Positions 1 to 5,973 of a stretch of DNA of 12,499 bases are shown here, piece by piece (the first letter of the stretch is position 1; every line of letters starts with the position of its first letter). The translations under genes and the position numbers were made by a program. The notes under the pieces are model-generated. The model searched no databases and had not been told where the DNA came from. It saw only the letters and a program-made list of their open reading frames with translations. This DNA is from Chloroflexota bacterium. GTDB taxonomy: Bacteria; Chloroflexota; UBA6077; JACQUR01. The DNA lies in the NCBI GenBank assembly GCA_016210245.1, contig JACQUR010000091.1:1-12499 (forward strand). The letters are read 5' to 3'.

Positions 1-23
1 ACAGCGGGCAGGGGGGGTGTGGG

Positions 24-95
24 TGGCGGGGGGGAGGCTCGAACTCCCAACCTACGGCTTATGAGTCCGCTGCTCTACCATTGAGCTACCCCGCC
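24..95 (-). tRNA. tRNA-Met (anticodon CAT), elongator type
   Basis: The minus strand folds into a full cloverleaf. The 7-bp acceptor stem is GGCGGGG/CCCCGCC, the D arm is GCTC..GAGC, the T arm is GGGAG-TTCGAGC-CTCCC, and the anticodon loop is CTCATAA, with CAT read from 63 to 61. A at position 24 is the discriminator. The next bases read CCC, so the CCA end is not encoded and must be added by the CCA-adding enzyme. The acceptor stem is fully paired and starts with G, which argues against the initiator. CAT could also be the lysidine-modified Ile2 species, but the GGCGGGGTAGCTCA start is typical of elongator Met in GC-rich bacteria. The anticodon stem is imperfect, with a G-U pair at its base and an A-G opposition next to the loop. 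Confidence 0.93.
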
Positions 96-112
96 GTGAT
101 CCGGACGTTCTC

Positions 113-142
113 ATTCTACCAGCCGCCGAGAGCTGGCTTCAA
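113..142 (-). promoter_or_regulatory. Promoter of the tRNA-Met gene
   Basis: On the minus strand a -35-like TTGAAG (142-137) is followed by an 18-base spacer and a -10-like TAGAAT (118-113). The -10 box matches the sigma-70 consensus at five of six bases and the -35 box at four of six. Transcription would start near 106, about 11 bases before the mature tRNA 5' end, which is normal for a tRNA precursor. It is the clearest conventional promoter in the window. Confidence 0.6.
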
Positions 143-160
143 CTCAGCCAACGAGGTTGG

Positions 161-177
161 GAGCGCTGGCGGCGCTC
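161..177. terminator. Small hairpin at the dinB-family gene end
   Basis: GAGCGC (161-166) and GCGCTC (172-177) form a 6-bp GC-rich stem with a 5-base loop that reaches into the stop codon of the DinB-fold gene. There is no U-run, so termination is only a guess. Confidence 0.25.
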
Positions 178-613
178 AGCCGGCCAGCGCCCGCTCGAGC
201 TCGTCGAGGTGCGCGCGCCGGTGCTCGGAGCGGTCCACCAACCGCTGGCGGCCGCTTCGGAGCAGCACGTCCACCTGCTCGGAGCTGAGTTCCAGGATCT
301 TGCGGTCTACGGCCTCAGCGGCCTCGATCGCCTGCCGCGCCGCCTCGCGGCCCGGCAGGGCCAGCCACTGGGGCAGCGCCGCCTCGTTGATCAGGTCGGC
401 ATCGAGCGAAGCGAAAGCCGTTTCCTCGCGCCGCTCGAAGCGCCGCAATCTCGCCAGCACCATGCGGTCCCAATAGGCCACGTGCGCCAGCAGCGCCGAG
501 GCGGTCCACCCCCCGCCGATCGAACGGGCGAGCGCCTCGTCGCTCAACCTCTCCGCCAGCGCCTGCAAACGCGCTCGCTGGGCCGCACTGCGCGCGTCGT
601 GCGATCGATCCAT
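176..613 (-). CDS. DinB/YfiT-fold putative metal-dependent protein
   Basis: This encodes a 145-residue protein of the DinB superfamily, a four-helix bundle that usually binds a divalent metal through three histidines. Members include DNA-damage-inducible proteins and thiol-dependent transferases. H44 lies in the motif GWTASALLAHVAYWDRM at the end of helix 2, and H131 and H135 lie in the C-terminal EHRRAHLDELE, giving the usual H...HxxxH triad. Length is typical. The start is ATG at 613 because GGGGAGG lies 10 bases upstream. An in-frame extension to 682 is possible but has no clear ribosome site and a non-family sequence. The protein is rich in Arg and Ala, as expected for the GC content. It is divergent from the thioesterase gene, with 317 bases between them. 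The fold is fairly sure; the substrate is unknown. Confidence 0.82.
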   Translation of the reverse strand: MDRSHDARSAAQRARLQALAERLSDEALARSIGGGWTASALLAHVAYWDRMVLARLRRFERREETAFASLDADLINEAALPQWLALPGREAARQAIEAAEAVDRKILELSSEQVDVLLRSGRQRLVDRSEHRRAHLDELERALAG

Positions 614-930
614 CACCCTGGCGCCTCCCCGCTCAGCAGATTGCTCCTGCTGGAGCTGCACTCGCTCCTGCCCTGGCAACACAGCTTACACCGCGATGGA
701 CGCCCATGCCAAGATCTGCCGGTGTTGCCAGACGGAGGCCCAGGCCGGTAAGCTGGCGCCCGTGCGGGCTGCGCGCCTGGGCGGACAACCAGACTGGGCG
801 GACACGCAGGTCCGCCCCTGCGCAGGACGGGACCGAGGTGAGGCACGGCGATGGGGCGGCGGCTGCCGAGGGTGAACGCGGTGAAGCAGGTGCGGCGCGC
901 GCTCCAGGAACGAGAGACGGAGGCAGGGTG
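614..930. other. Divergent intergenic region with one hairpin and a possible small ORF
   Basis: This 317-bp gap lies between the divergent DinB-fold and thioesterase genes and must hold both promoters, but I find no convincing -35/-10 pair. It contains a perfect 8-bp stem, GGGCGGAC (796-803) and GTCCGCCC (810-817) with a 6-base loop, in a stretch rich in GGGCGGAC-like words (a further copy starts near 778). It also contains a 26-codon ORF at 851-931, listed separately. Confidence 0.5.
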
Positions 931-931
931 A
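851..931 (+). CDS. Possible 26-residue small protein coupled to the thioesterase
   Basis: ATG at 851 opens a 26-codon frame (starts MGRRLPRVN, ends ERETEAG) whose TGA at 929-931 shares its last base with the ATG of the thioesterase, a TGATG arrangement typical of translational coupling. GAGGTGAGG lies just upstream as a plausible ribosome site, and third positions are mostly G or C like those of the real genes. The peptide is basic and could form an amphipathic helix; no family is recognised. It could be a leader peptide that controls the next gene, or chance, since random stop-free frames of this size are common in GC-rich DNA. Confidence 0.3.
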   Translation: MGRRLPRVNAVKQVRRALQERETEAG

Positions 932-1389
932 TGAGCTACCGGTACCAGGTCAGCTTCTCAGACGTCGACTACGCCCGGGTGCTCTTCTTCGGGCGCTACT
1001 ACTTCATCGTCCAGCAGGCCTCCGAGAGCCTGTTCCACCAGTACGGGATCTACTATCGCGACTTGCTGCCCCAGCACGACCTACGCCTGCCCATCGTCGC
1101 CTCCTTCTGCCGCTACCTGGGGCCGATCTCCGTGGAAGAGGCGGTCGACGTCCACCTGGGCATCAAGGACCTGAGCCCGCGCGGCTTCACGCTGGCCTTT
1201 GCCTTCTTCCGCCCCGGGGAGGAACGGTGTCTGGCCTGGGGCTACCTGGAGCGCCGCTTCGTCAGCGGCCCGGGCGCCGCGCGCGAGGCGCCCGAGGCGA
1301 TCCTGCAGGCCTTCGGGGCCATGGCCGAGGCAACTCGCCCCTTCGTGGGCGAGGTCTGGGAGCCGCTGGCGCAGCGGAGCCGGAGATGA
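931..1389 (+). CDS. Hotdog-fold acyl-CoA thioesterase (4HBT/YbgC-FadM type)
   Basis: This encodes a 152-residue single-domain hotdog protein of the 4-hydroxybenzoyl-CoA thioesterase family, which hydrolyses acyl-CoA thioesters in the cytosol. The N-terminal YQVSFSDVDYARVLFFGRYY matches the family pattern of a beta strand, an acidic D-x-D with the catalytic Asp (D11 or D13), then the hot-dog helix. The usual Ala-Gly-x after the Asp is Ala-Arg-Val here. The middle (SFCRYLGPISVEEAVDVHL) and the LAWGYLERRFV strand also fit. ATG 931 is chosen because GGAGG lies 7 bases upstream; the longer frame from 706 would add 75 low-complexity residues and is rejected. The stop codon falls inside the palindrome that starts at 1381. 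The substrate cannot be told; proximity to phospholipid genes makes fatty acyl-CoA plausible but is only context. Confidence 0.85.
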   Translation: MSYRYQVSFSDVDYARVLFFGRYYFIVQQASESLFHQYGIYYRDLLPQHDLRLPIVASFCRYLGPISVEEAVDVHLGIKDLSPRGFTLAFAFFRPGEERCLAWGYLERRFVSGPGAAREAPEAILQAFGAMAEATRPFVGEVWEPLAQRSRR

Positions 1390-1454
1390 TGAATGGTGCA
1401 TGCTGAATGACGAATTCCAATTCATCATTCAGCATGCACCATTCATCATCTCCG
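1381..1454. terminator. 74-bp near-perfect palindrome between convergent genes
   Basis: Arms 1381-1416 and 1419-1454 pair at 35 of 36 positions (mismatch 1411/1424), leaving a two-base centre. Each arm begins with CGGAGATGA, which gives the last Arg codons and the TGA stop of both flanking genes: the thioesterase on the plus strand and plsY on the minus strand. It is placed as a bidirectional terminator would be, but has no flanking U-run. Its ATGATGAATG word recurs in the inverted repeat at 3728-3818. Confidence 0.7.
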
Positions 1455-2075
1455 CAGCCCCAGGCGCCGCTCGCGGCCCTGGAGGATGCGGGCCAGGTTG
1501 TCGTGGTGGCTGGCGACGAGCACGGCCGTCGCGGGGGCGGCGAAGGCGAGGTAGGTGCTGGGCAGCCAGCCGATGAGCGCCCCGAAGGCGAAGATCAGCA
1601 GCCCGGCCAGGGTGCCGCCTACCGAGCCGAGCGAGACCATGTCCGAGAGCCGGACCAGGACGGCGCCGACCAGAACGGCGGGCAGCCCGGCCCAGGGCGC
1701 GATCACCGACGCGGCCCCGATGGCCGGCGCAATCCCCCGGCCGCCGCGCCAGCCCAGGAAGACGGACCAGTTGTGGCCGATAACCACCGCCACCGCGCCG
1801 AGCGAGACGGCCAGGTCCGAGAACGGGGGCGAGAGCGGAGCAGCCAGGGCCCGGGCCACCACGACCGCCGCGGCGCCTTTGCTCACGTCCAGCAGCAGGG
1901 TCAGGATGGCGGGCCCCCAGCCCAGGGTGCGCTGGACGTTGGTCGCCCCGATCTTGCCACTGCCGTAGTTGCGGATGTCGATGCCGCGCAGCACCTTACC
2001 CAGCACCAACCCCGGGGGGATGCTGCCCAGAAGATACCCCACCGCGAGGGCCTCGAAGATAGCCGGCCAGTGCAT
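1446..2075 (-). CDS. plsY: Glycerol-3-phosphate acyltransferase PlsY
   Basis: This 209-residue integral membrane enzyme transfers an acyl group from acyl-phosphate to sn-glycerol-3-phosphate, giving lysophosphatidate, the first committed step of phospholipid synthesis in most bacteria. Family motifs are all present: GSIPPGLVLGK (17-27), NYGSGKIGATNVQRTLG (36-52), DVSKGA (63-68), GHNWSVFLGWRGGRG (100-114), then SLGSVGGT and, near the C-terminus, HHDNLARILQGRERRLG. Several hydrophobic helices alternate with these cytoplasmic loops. Length matches the family. ATG 2075 has GGAGGG four bases upstream. The gene is divergent from cdsA and convergent with the thioesterase; its stop lies in the palindrome. 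PlsY normally works with PlsX, which is not in this window. Confidence 0.96.
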   Translation of the reverse strand: MHWPAIFEALAVGYLLGSIPPGLVLGKVLRGIDIRNYGSGKIGATNVQRTLGWGPAILTLLLDVSKGAAAVVVARALAAPLSPPFSDLAVSLGAVAVVIGHNWSVFLGWRGGRGIAPAIGAASVIAPWAGLPAVLVGAVLVRLSDMVSLGSVGGTLAGLLIFAFGALIGWLPSTYLAFAAPATAVLVASHHDNLARILQGRERRLGLRR

Positions 2076-2096
2076 AACACCCTCCAGCGAAATCTA

Positions 2097-2125
2097 TTGC
2101 TGGCGCTGGCACCCGCTGCTACGAT
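2097..2125 (+). promoter_or_regulatory. Candidate cdsA promoter
   Basis: TTGCTG (2097-2102), a 17-base spacer and TACGAT (2120-2125) give a weak sigma-70-like promoter in the 98-bp plsY/cdsA divergent gap, with a start near 2132 and a leader of about 42 bases. The -35 box is poor and the region is short, so this is tentative. Confidence 0.3.
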
Positions 2126-2173
2126 TCCGGCGGACCGCGCCTTGCGGGCTCTATCGACGTTAGTGTACTGGAA

Positions 2174-2995
2174 ATGCTGCTCAGCCGCATCGTCGTCGCC
2201 GTGATCTTCATCCCGCTGCTGCTGGCGTCCGTGATCGTGCGCGGGCCGCTGCTGCTCGTCGTGGTCGTCGCCTCCACGGTCATCGCCTGCGTTGAGTTCG
2301 CGTGGATGTTCCACCATCGCACGATGGCGGTACCCCTCCCTGCCACCGTGCTGGTCGGGTTGGCGTACGTGGGGTCCACCCTGGCGGACCAGAGCCTGTG
2401 GCCGTGGCTGGCAGGCGCGCTGGCGATCGGAGTGCTCTGGAGCGGCGCGGAGCGGTTGATCGGGCCGCTCCAGAGCGGCGTGGGACGGGGCACCCTCCTG
2501 GAGTGGGCGCGCAACCTGGGCCTGGCCGTCCTGGGGGGGAGCTACCTCGGTTTCCTGGTGCGCTACCCGCTCCTGATCGCCACGCTCCCTCAGGGCGATG
2601 GCTGGGGCGTCCTGGCGCTGCTCAGCGCCTGGGGCGCCGACACGGGCGGCTACGTGGTGGGGCGGCGCTTCGGGCGCCATGCCCTGGCGCCCGCCATCAG
2701 CCCGCGCAAGACCTGGGAGGGAGTGGGCGGGGGGCTCGCGCTGGCCATCGTGGCCGCGGGACTGACGGCGATCTTCCTGCCCATCCCGTGGCCCCACGTG
2801 GTCCCGCTGGGCCTGGCCACCGGCGTGGCCGCGGTGGTCGGCGACCTGTTGGAGTCGGCCGTCAAGCGCTTCACCGGCGTCAAGGACGCCAGCAACCTGC
2901 TGGCCGGCCACGGCGGCTACCTGGACCGCATGGATAGCCTGCTGCCGGTGCTGGCGGTGGTGTATACCTATGCGGTGAGCTTCGTCGAGCGATGA
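2174..2995 (+). CDS. cdsA: Phosphatidate cytidylyltransferase CdsA
   Basis: This 273-residue multi-pass membrane enzyme condenses phosphatidate with CTP to give CDP-diacylglycerol, the precursor of phosphatidylglycerol, cardiolipin and other phospholipids. The diagnostic C-terminal signature is at residues 228-254: SAVKRFTGVKD, then HGGYLDRMD with the metal-binding acidic residues. The residue before GHGG is Ala rather than the usual Pro or Gly, a mild deviation. WGADTGGYVVGRRFGRH and SPRKTWEG, both family hallmarks, lie in the middle. The N-terminal half is a run of hydrophobic helices. ATG 2174 lacks a strong Shine-Dalgarno; no better in-frame start is near. The stop lies in the inverted repeat 2986-3061. 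It is co-directional with plsC, which makes its substrate. Confidence 0.96.
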   Translation: MLLSRIVVAVIFIPLLLASVIVRGPLLLVVVVASTVIACVEFAWMFHHRTMAVPLPATVLVGLAYVGSTLADQSLWPWLAGALAIGVLWSGAERLIGPLQSGVGRGTLLEWARNLGLAVLGGSYLGFLVRYPLLIATLPQGDGWGVLALLSAWGADTGGYVVGRRFGRHALAPAISPRKTWEGVGGGLALAIVAAGLTAIFLPIPWPHVVPLGLATGVAAVVGDLLESAVKRFTGVKDASNLLAGHGGYLDRMDSLLPVLAVVYTYAVSFVER

Positions 2996-3061
2996 GCGAT
3001 GAGCGATGAGGACTGAGTGGAGGGTCCTACTCAGCCCTCATCGCTCATCGCTCATCGCTCG
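2986..3061. repeat. 76-bp inverted repeat of GCGATGA units between cdsA and plsC
   Basis: Arms 2986-3020 and 3027-3061 pair at 33 of 35 positions, with a 6-base loop. Each arm opens with tandem 7-mers (GCGATGA three times) and the left arm supplies the last codons and TGA stop of cdsA. It lies between co-directional genes, so if it terminates it would lower plsC expression relative to cdsA, or act as an mRNA-stabilising stem. The right arm ends 16 bases before the plsC start codon. Confidence 0.75.
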
Positions 3062-3077
3062 CACGGTGGAGGGGGCG

Positions 3078-3764
3078 ATGGGAGCACGGCAGAAGGCACG
3101 AGTGCAGGCAAGCAAGCGTCTGTGGCAGCCCAACCGGCTGTGGTACCTCGCCGGCCGCGTGTTCTGGGGCTGGGTGTTCGGGATCCTCGGCCCGATGCGC
3201 GTGCAGGGCACCGAGCACGTGCCCGCCAGCGGGCCGGCCATCGTGGCCAGCAACCACGTCAGCGGTCTGGACCCCTTCGCCCTGGGCTGCGCCTGCCCGC
3301 GCTGGCCGCAGTTTCTCGCCAAGCACGAGCTGTTTCGCGTGCCCATCTTCGGCTACCTCCTTCGCCAGTGGGGCGCGATCCCCATCGACCGCGACGCGGC
3401 CGACATCGGCTCCGCGCGGGCCGCGCTCCAGGTGCTCCGGGCGGGCGAGGTGCTGGCCATCTTTCCGGAGGGCACGCGCAGCCTCACCGGCCAGCTCCAG
3501 GAGTTCCACCCCGGAACGGTCAACCTGGCCTTGAAGCAGCGGGTGCCCATCGTGCCCGCGGTGGTGACTGGCAGCGACCGGGTGCTGCCCAAAGGGGCCC
3601 GGCTGCCCCGCCGCCACCCGATCCGCGTGATCTTCGGCCCCCCGCTGCGCCTCTGGGAGATCCTACCCGACGGAAGCGAGGCCTCACGCCAGGCGGGCGT
3701 CGGCCTGCTGCGCAAGCAGGTGCTGCGAATGATGAATGATGATCCTTCGACAGGCTCAGGATGA
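3078..3764 (+). CDS. plsC: 1-acyl-sn-glycerol-3-phosphate acyltransferase PlsC
   Basis: This 228-residue membrane-associated enzyme acylates lysophosphatidate at sn-2 to give phosphatidate. The four acyltransferase motifs are visible: NHVSGLD (59-65, the NHx4D catalytic pair), GAIPIDRD (99-106), FPEGTRS (129-135) and VPIVPAVV further on. A hydrophobic N-terminal helix (about 24-40) would anchor it. ATG 3078 is chosen for GGAGGGGG just upstream; the longer frame from 3006 would be translated through the inverted repeat and is rejected. The last 11 residues, MMNDDPSTGSG, are encoded by the inverted repeat at 3728 and are identical to the tail of the convergent lyase, so they are not part of the family fold. 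With plsY and cdsA it completes the route from glycerol-3-phosphate to CDP-diacylglycerol. Confidence 0.95.
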   Translation: MGARQKARVQASKRLWQPNRLWYLAGRVFWGWVFGILGPMRVQGTEHVPASGPAIVASNHVSGLDPFALGCACPRWPQFLAKHELFRVPIFGYLLRQWGAIPIDRDAADIGSARAALQVLRAGEVLAIFPEGTRSLTGQLQEFHPGTVNLALKQRVPIVPAVVTGSDRVLPKGARLPRRHPIRVIFGPPLRLWEILPDGSEASRQAGVGLLRKQVLRMMNDDPSTGSG

Positions 3765-3818
3765 GCGGACCCGTGCCCCGCTCATCCTGAGCCTGTCGAA
3801 GGATCATCATTCATCATT
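3728..3818. terminator. Perfect 41-bp inverted repeat between convergent plsC and lyase genes
   Basis: Arms 3728-3768 and 3778-3818 are exact reverse complements with a 9-base loop. The outer part is AATGATGAATGATGAT and the inner part contains CCTTCGACAGGCTCAGGA, a word I recall as a recurrent interspersed element in GC-rich bacterial genomes (from memory, not searched). Both flanking genes stop inside it (TGA 3762-3764 and, minus strand, 3784-3782). Position suggests a bidirectional terminator, though there is no U-run. Confidence 0.75.
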
Positions 3819-4678
3819 ATTCGTCGTTCCCACGCCTGCAGGCCGGCCAGGTCGGTGATGCGGTTGCGCTCCTGGAAGCTGATCATGCGCTCGTCGGCGC
3901 CCAGGGTGCTGCCGGTGGCACGGAGGTACTGGAGCATGTCCTGCACCGCCTTCGTGGCCGCGCGCAGGAGCGCGCTGGCGTGGAGCACCAGCTTGAAGCC
4001 GAGCGCCTCCAGCTCGGTGGCTGGCAGCAGTGGGGTGCGCCCGCCTTCGACCATGTTGGCCACCAGGGGCACGCGGAACGAACGCCCGATCATCCGCATC
4101 TCGTCCACCGTCTGCGGCGCCTCCACGAACAGCATATCCGCACCCGCCTCCTGGTAGGCATGGGCGCGCTCCAGCGCCGCCTCCAGGCCAGCTATGGCAC
4201 GCGCGTCGGTGCGGGCGATGATGGCCAGGTTGGGGTCGGTGCGCGCGTCGACCGCGGCCCGGATCTTGGCCACCATCTCGTCCATCGGGATGATCGACTT
4301 GCCCTCGAAGTGGCCGCAGCGCTTGGGGAAGAGCTGGTCCTCCAGGTGGAGGGCGGCCACCCCCGCGCGCTCGTACTCCTGGATGGTACGGCGCACGTTG
4401 AGCAACCCGCCGTAGCCAGTGTCGGCGTCGGCCACCACGGGCAGGGTGGTGGCGGCGCACAGGCGCGCCGCCTGGTAGACCATCTCGGTCATGGTGGTCA
4501 GGCCCAGGTCCGGCTGGCCGAGCAGGCTGTTGGCCGCCCCGGAGCCGGTCATGTAGACCACCTCGAAGCCGGCTTGCTCGATCAGTCGGGCGGACAGGCC
4601 ATCGTAGGCGCCCGGGGCGATGAGCAGACCCGGGCGCTCCAGCAGGTCACGCAGGCGCAGGCGACGAGGATCCGACAT
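3782..4678 (-). CDS. Isocitrate lyase/PEP mutase-family C-C lyase (methylisocitrate or dimethylmalate lyase-like)
   Basis: This 298-residue TIM-barrel enzyme belongs to the ICL/PEP-mutase superfamily, close in length to E. coli PrpB. It shows the substrate-binding TGSGAANSLLG region, the Mg-binding DADTGYGG (84-91), the barrel strand LHLEDQ (110-115) and PKRCGH (118-123), whose Cys121 is the general acid of the lyase branch; mutases that act on P-C bonds lack this Cys. IIARTDA and FVEAPQ follow as expected. Likely reactions are cleavage of 2-methylisocitrate to succinate and pyruvate or of 2,3-dimethylmalate to propionate and pyruvate. ATG 4678 lies two bases after the TGA of the PrpF-family gene, so the pair is translationally coupled. 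The C-terminal MMNDDPSTGSG comes from the inverted repeat. The exact substrate is inferred, not shown. Confidence 0.88.
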   Translation of the reverse strand: MSDPRRLRLRDLLERPGLLIAPGAYDGLSARLIEQAGFEVVYMTGSGAANSLLGQPDLGLTTMTEMVYQAARLCAATTLPVVADADTGYGGLLNVRRTIQEYERAGVAALHLEDQLFPKRCGHFEGKSIIPMDEMVAKIRAAVDARTDPNLAIIARTDARAIAGLEAALERAHAYQEAGADMLFVEAPQTVDEMRMIGRSFRVPLVANMVEGGRTPLLPATELEALGFKLVLHASALLRAATKAVQDMLQYLRATGSTLGADERMISFQERNRITDLAGLQAWERRIMMNDDPSTGSG

Positions 4679-4680
4679 GC

Positions 4681-5895
4681 TCACGCCCCTACCCCCGCCA
4701 GGCCGGCGCTCGCCGCTTGAAAGATGCTGGCCGGGGCATAGACCCAGCCCTCCATGAGCCGCCGCGCCGTGCGCGCGGTCGACACGCTGGCCGCGCGCCA
4801 CTGTCCGTCCACCTGCTCCACCTCCACGCCCAGCTCCATCACTCCGGCCGGATGGCCCAGCCGCACCCAGCCGCGCTCCCGGCCCGCCTCGCCGCCCTGG
4901 CGAATCGACGGACGCGCCACCTCGTAGGCCACCGTTCCAGGCACGAAGGCGGCCACCGCGGTAGCGATGGCGCCGGTGGCCGCGTAGGAGCTGTGGACGC
5001 GGCCCATCGAGGTCATGCGCGCCAGCACGACCCTCTGCCCCTCGTCCAGCAGTTGCCCCTCGGTGCTGGTGTAAGCCCGTGGCGCACGCACGAAGGCGAC
5101 GCGGGGGATGGCCGGGGTGCGGCGAAGCGCCTCCTCCGGGCTCGCGGCCAGGCCGCAGGCGACCGCGGCCTGCCCGCGCAGGTGCTCCAGGCTGGCCAGC
5201 AACGCCTTGTTGGCGTCGATCTCGGCCGGCGCCTCCAGCCCCTCCAGCCCCAGCGCCTCCATGCGGCAGATCACCAGGGGGTTGCTCGCGTCCACCAGGG
5301 TGGCCTCCACCTCCCCCAGGCCGGGCACCTGGAACAGGTCGCGCGCGTGTCCGGTGGGGAACAGACGCCCGGTCACGCTGCCGCCGGGGTCCAGGTAGTC
5401 GAGCACGATCTTGGAGCCCGTGCCCGGCACGCCCTTGATGGCGTACTCGCCCTCCGGCTGGAAGGTCCCATCCGCGACGTGTACATGGGCAACGATGATC
5501 TTCTGGGTGTTGGTGTTGAAGACGCGGACCCGGGTGATCGGCTCCTGCGCCGCCACCAGCCCCTCCTCGATGGCGTACGGGCCCACCGCGGCCGAGATGT
5601 TGCCGCAGTTGCCGCCGCGGTCGATGATCGCGGCGTCGATGCCCACCTGGCCGAACTCGTAGTCCACGTCGGCGTCGGGCCGCTGCGCGGGGCCCACCAC
5701 CGCGACCTTGCTGGTCGAGGAGGTGGCCCCGCCGATGCCGTCGAGCTGGCGACGGTAGGGGTCGGGGCTGCCATACACGGCCAGGATCACCCGGTCGCGC
5801 AGGGCAGGATCGGACGGCAGGTCCTGCGGGCGAAAGAAGAGCGCCCTGCTGGTCCCGCCGCGCATGAACACTGTAGGGATTCGGACCTGGCGCAT
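4681..5895 (-). CDS. prpF: PrpF-family isomerase (methylaconitate/methylitaconate isomerase-like)
   Basis: This 404-residue protein has the PrpF (DUF453) double diaminopimelate-epimerase-like fold. Hallmarks are FMRGGTSRALFF (10-21), LDGIGGATSSTSKVAVVG, and RGGNCGNISAAVGPYAI with the active-site Cys in the first repeat. The second repeat carries ASNPLVICRMEALG, and SMGRVHSSYAATGAIATAV lies near the C-terminus. Members shift double bonds in unsaturated tricarboxylates or dicarboxylates: PrpF with AcnD in the methylcitrate cycle, 3-methylitaconate isomerase in nicotinate fermentation, or oxalomesaconate tautomerase in gallate breakdown. ATG 5895 has GGAGG five bases upstream. It is the first gene of a tight operon with the lyase, two bases apart. 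That partner favours the propionate or methylitaconate role over gallate. No citrate synthase or aconitase is in the window. Confidence 0.88.
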   Translation of the reverse strand: MRQVRIPTVFMRGGTSRALFFRPQDLPSDPALRDRVILAVYGSPDPYRRQLDGIGGATSSTSKVAVVGPAQRPDADVDYEFGQVGIDAAIIDRGGNCGNISAAVGPYAIEEGLVAAQEPITRVRVFNTNTQKIIVAHVHVADGTFQPEGEYAIKGVPGTGSKIVLDYLDPGGSVTGRLFPTGHARDLFQVPGLGEVEATLVDASNPLVICRMEALGLEGLEAPAEIDANKALLASLEHLRGQAAVACGLAASPEEALRRTPAIPRVAFVRAPRAYTSTEGQLLDEGQRVVLARMTSMGRVHSSYAATGAIATAVAAFVPGTVAYEVARPSIRQGGEAGRERGWVRLGHPAGVMELGVEVEQVDGQWRAASVSTARTARRLMEGWVYAPASIFQAASAGLAGVGA

Positions 5896-5973
5896 GGCCG
5901 CCTCCAGAGCACGAGGTTGGCAGTAGACAGCGTAGCCAGCGGCAAGCCCGCTGTCAACGGCGGTGGGCCTACT

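Noticed and set aside
706..930. N-terminal extension of the thioesterase to 706
   Set aside because: The 75 added residues are low-complexity Arg/Gly/Ala, unlike the family, and a good GGAGG site precedes the ATG at 931.
3006..3077. N-terminal extension of plsC through the inverted repeat
   Set aside because: It would translate the palindrome arm; the ATG at 3078 has a strong ribosome site and gives the usual PlsC length.
4679..4801. N-terminal extension of the ICL-family lyase to 4801
   Set aside because: It overlaps the 3' end of the PrpF-family gene by over 100 bases and is unlike the family; ATG 4678 directly follows the upstream stop.
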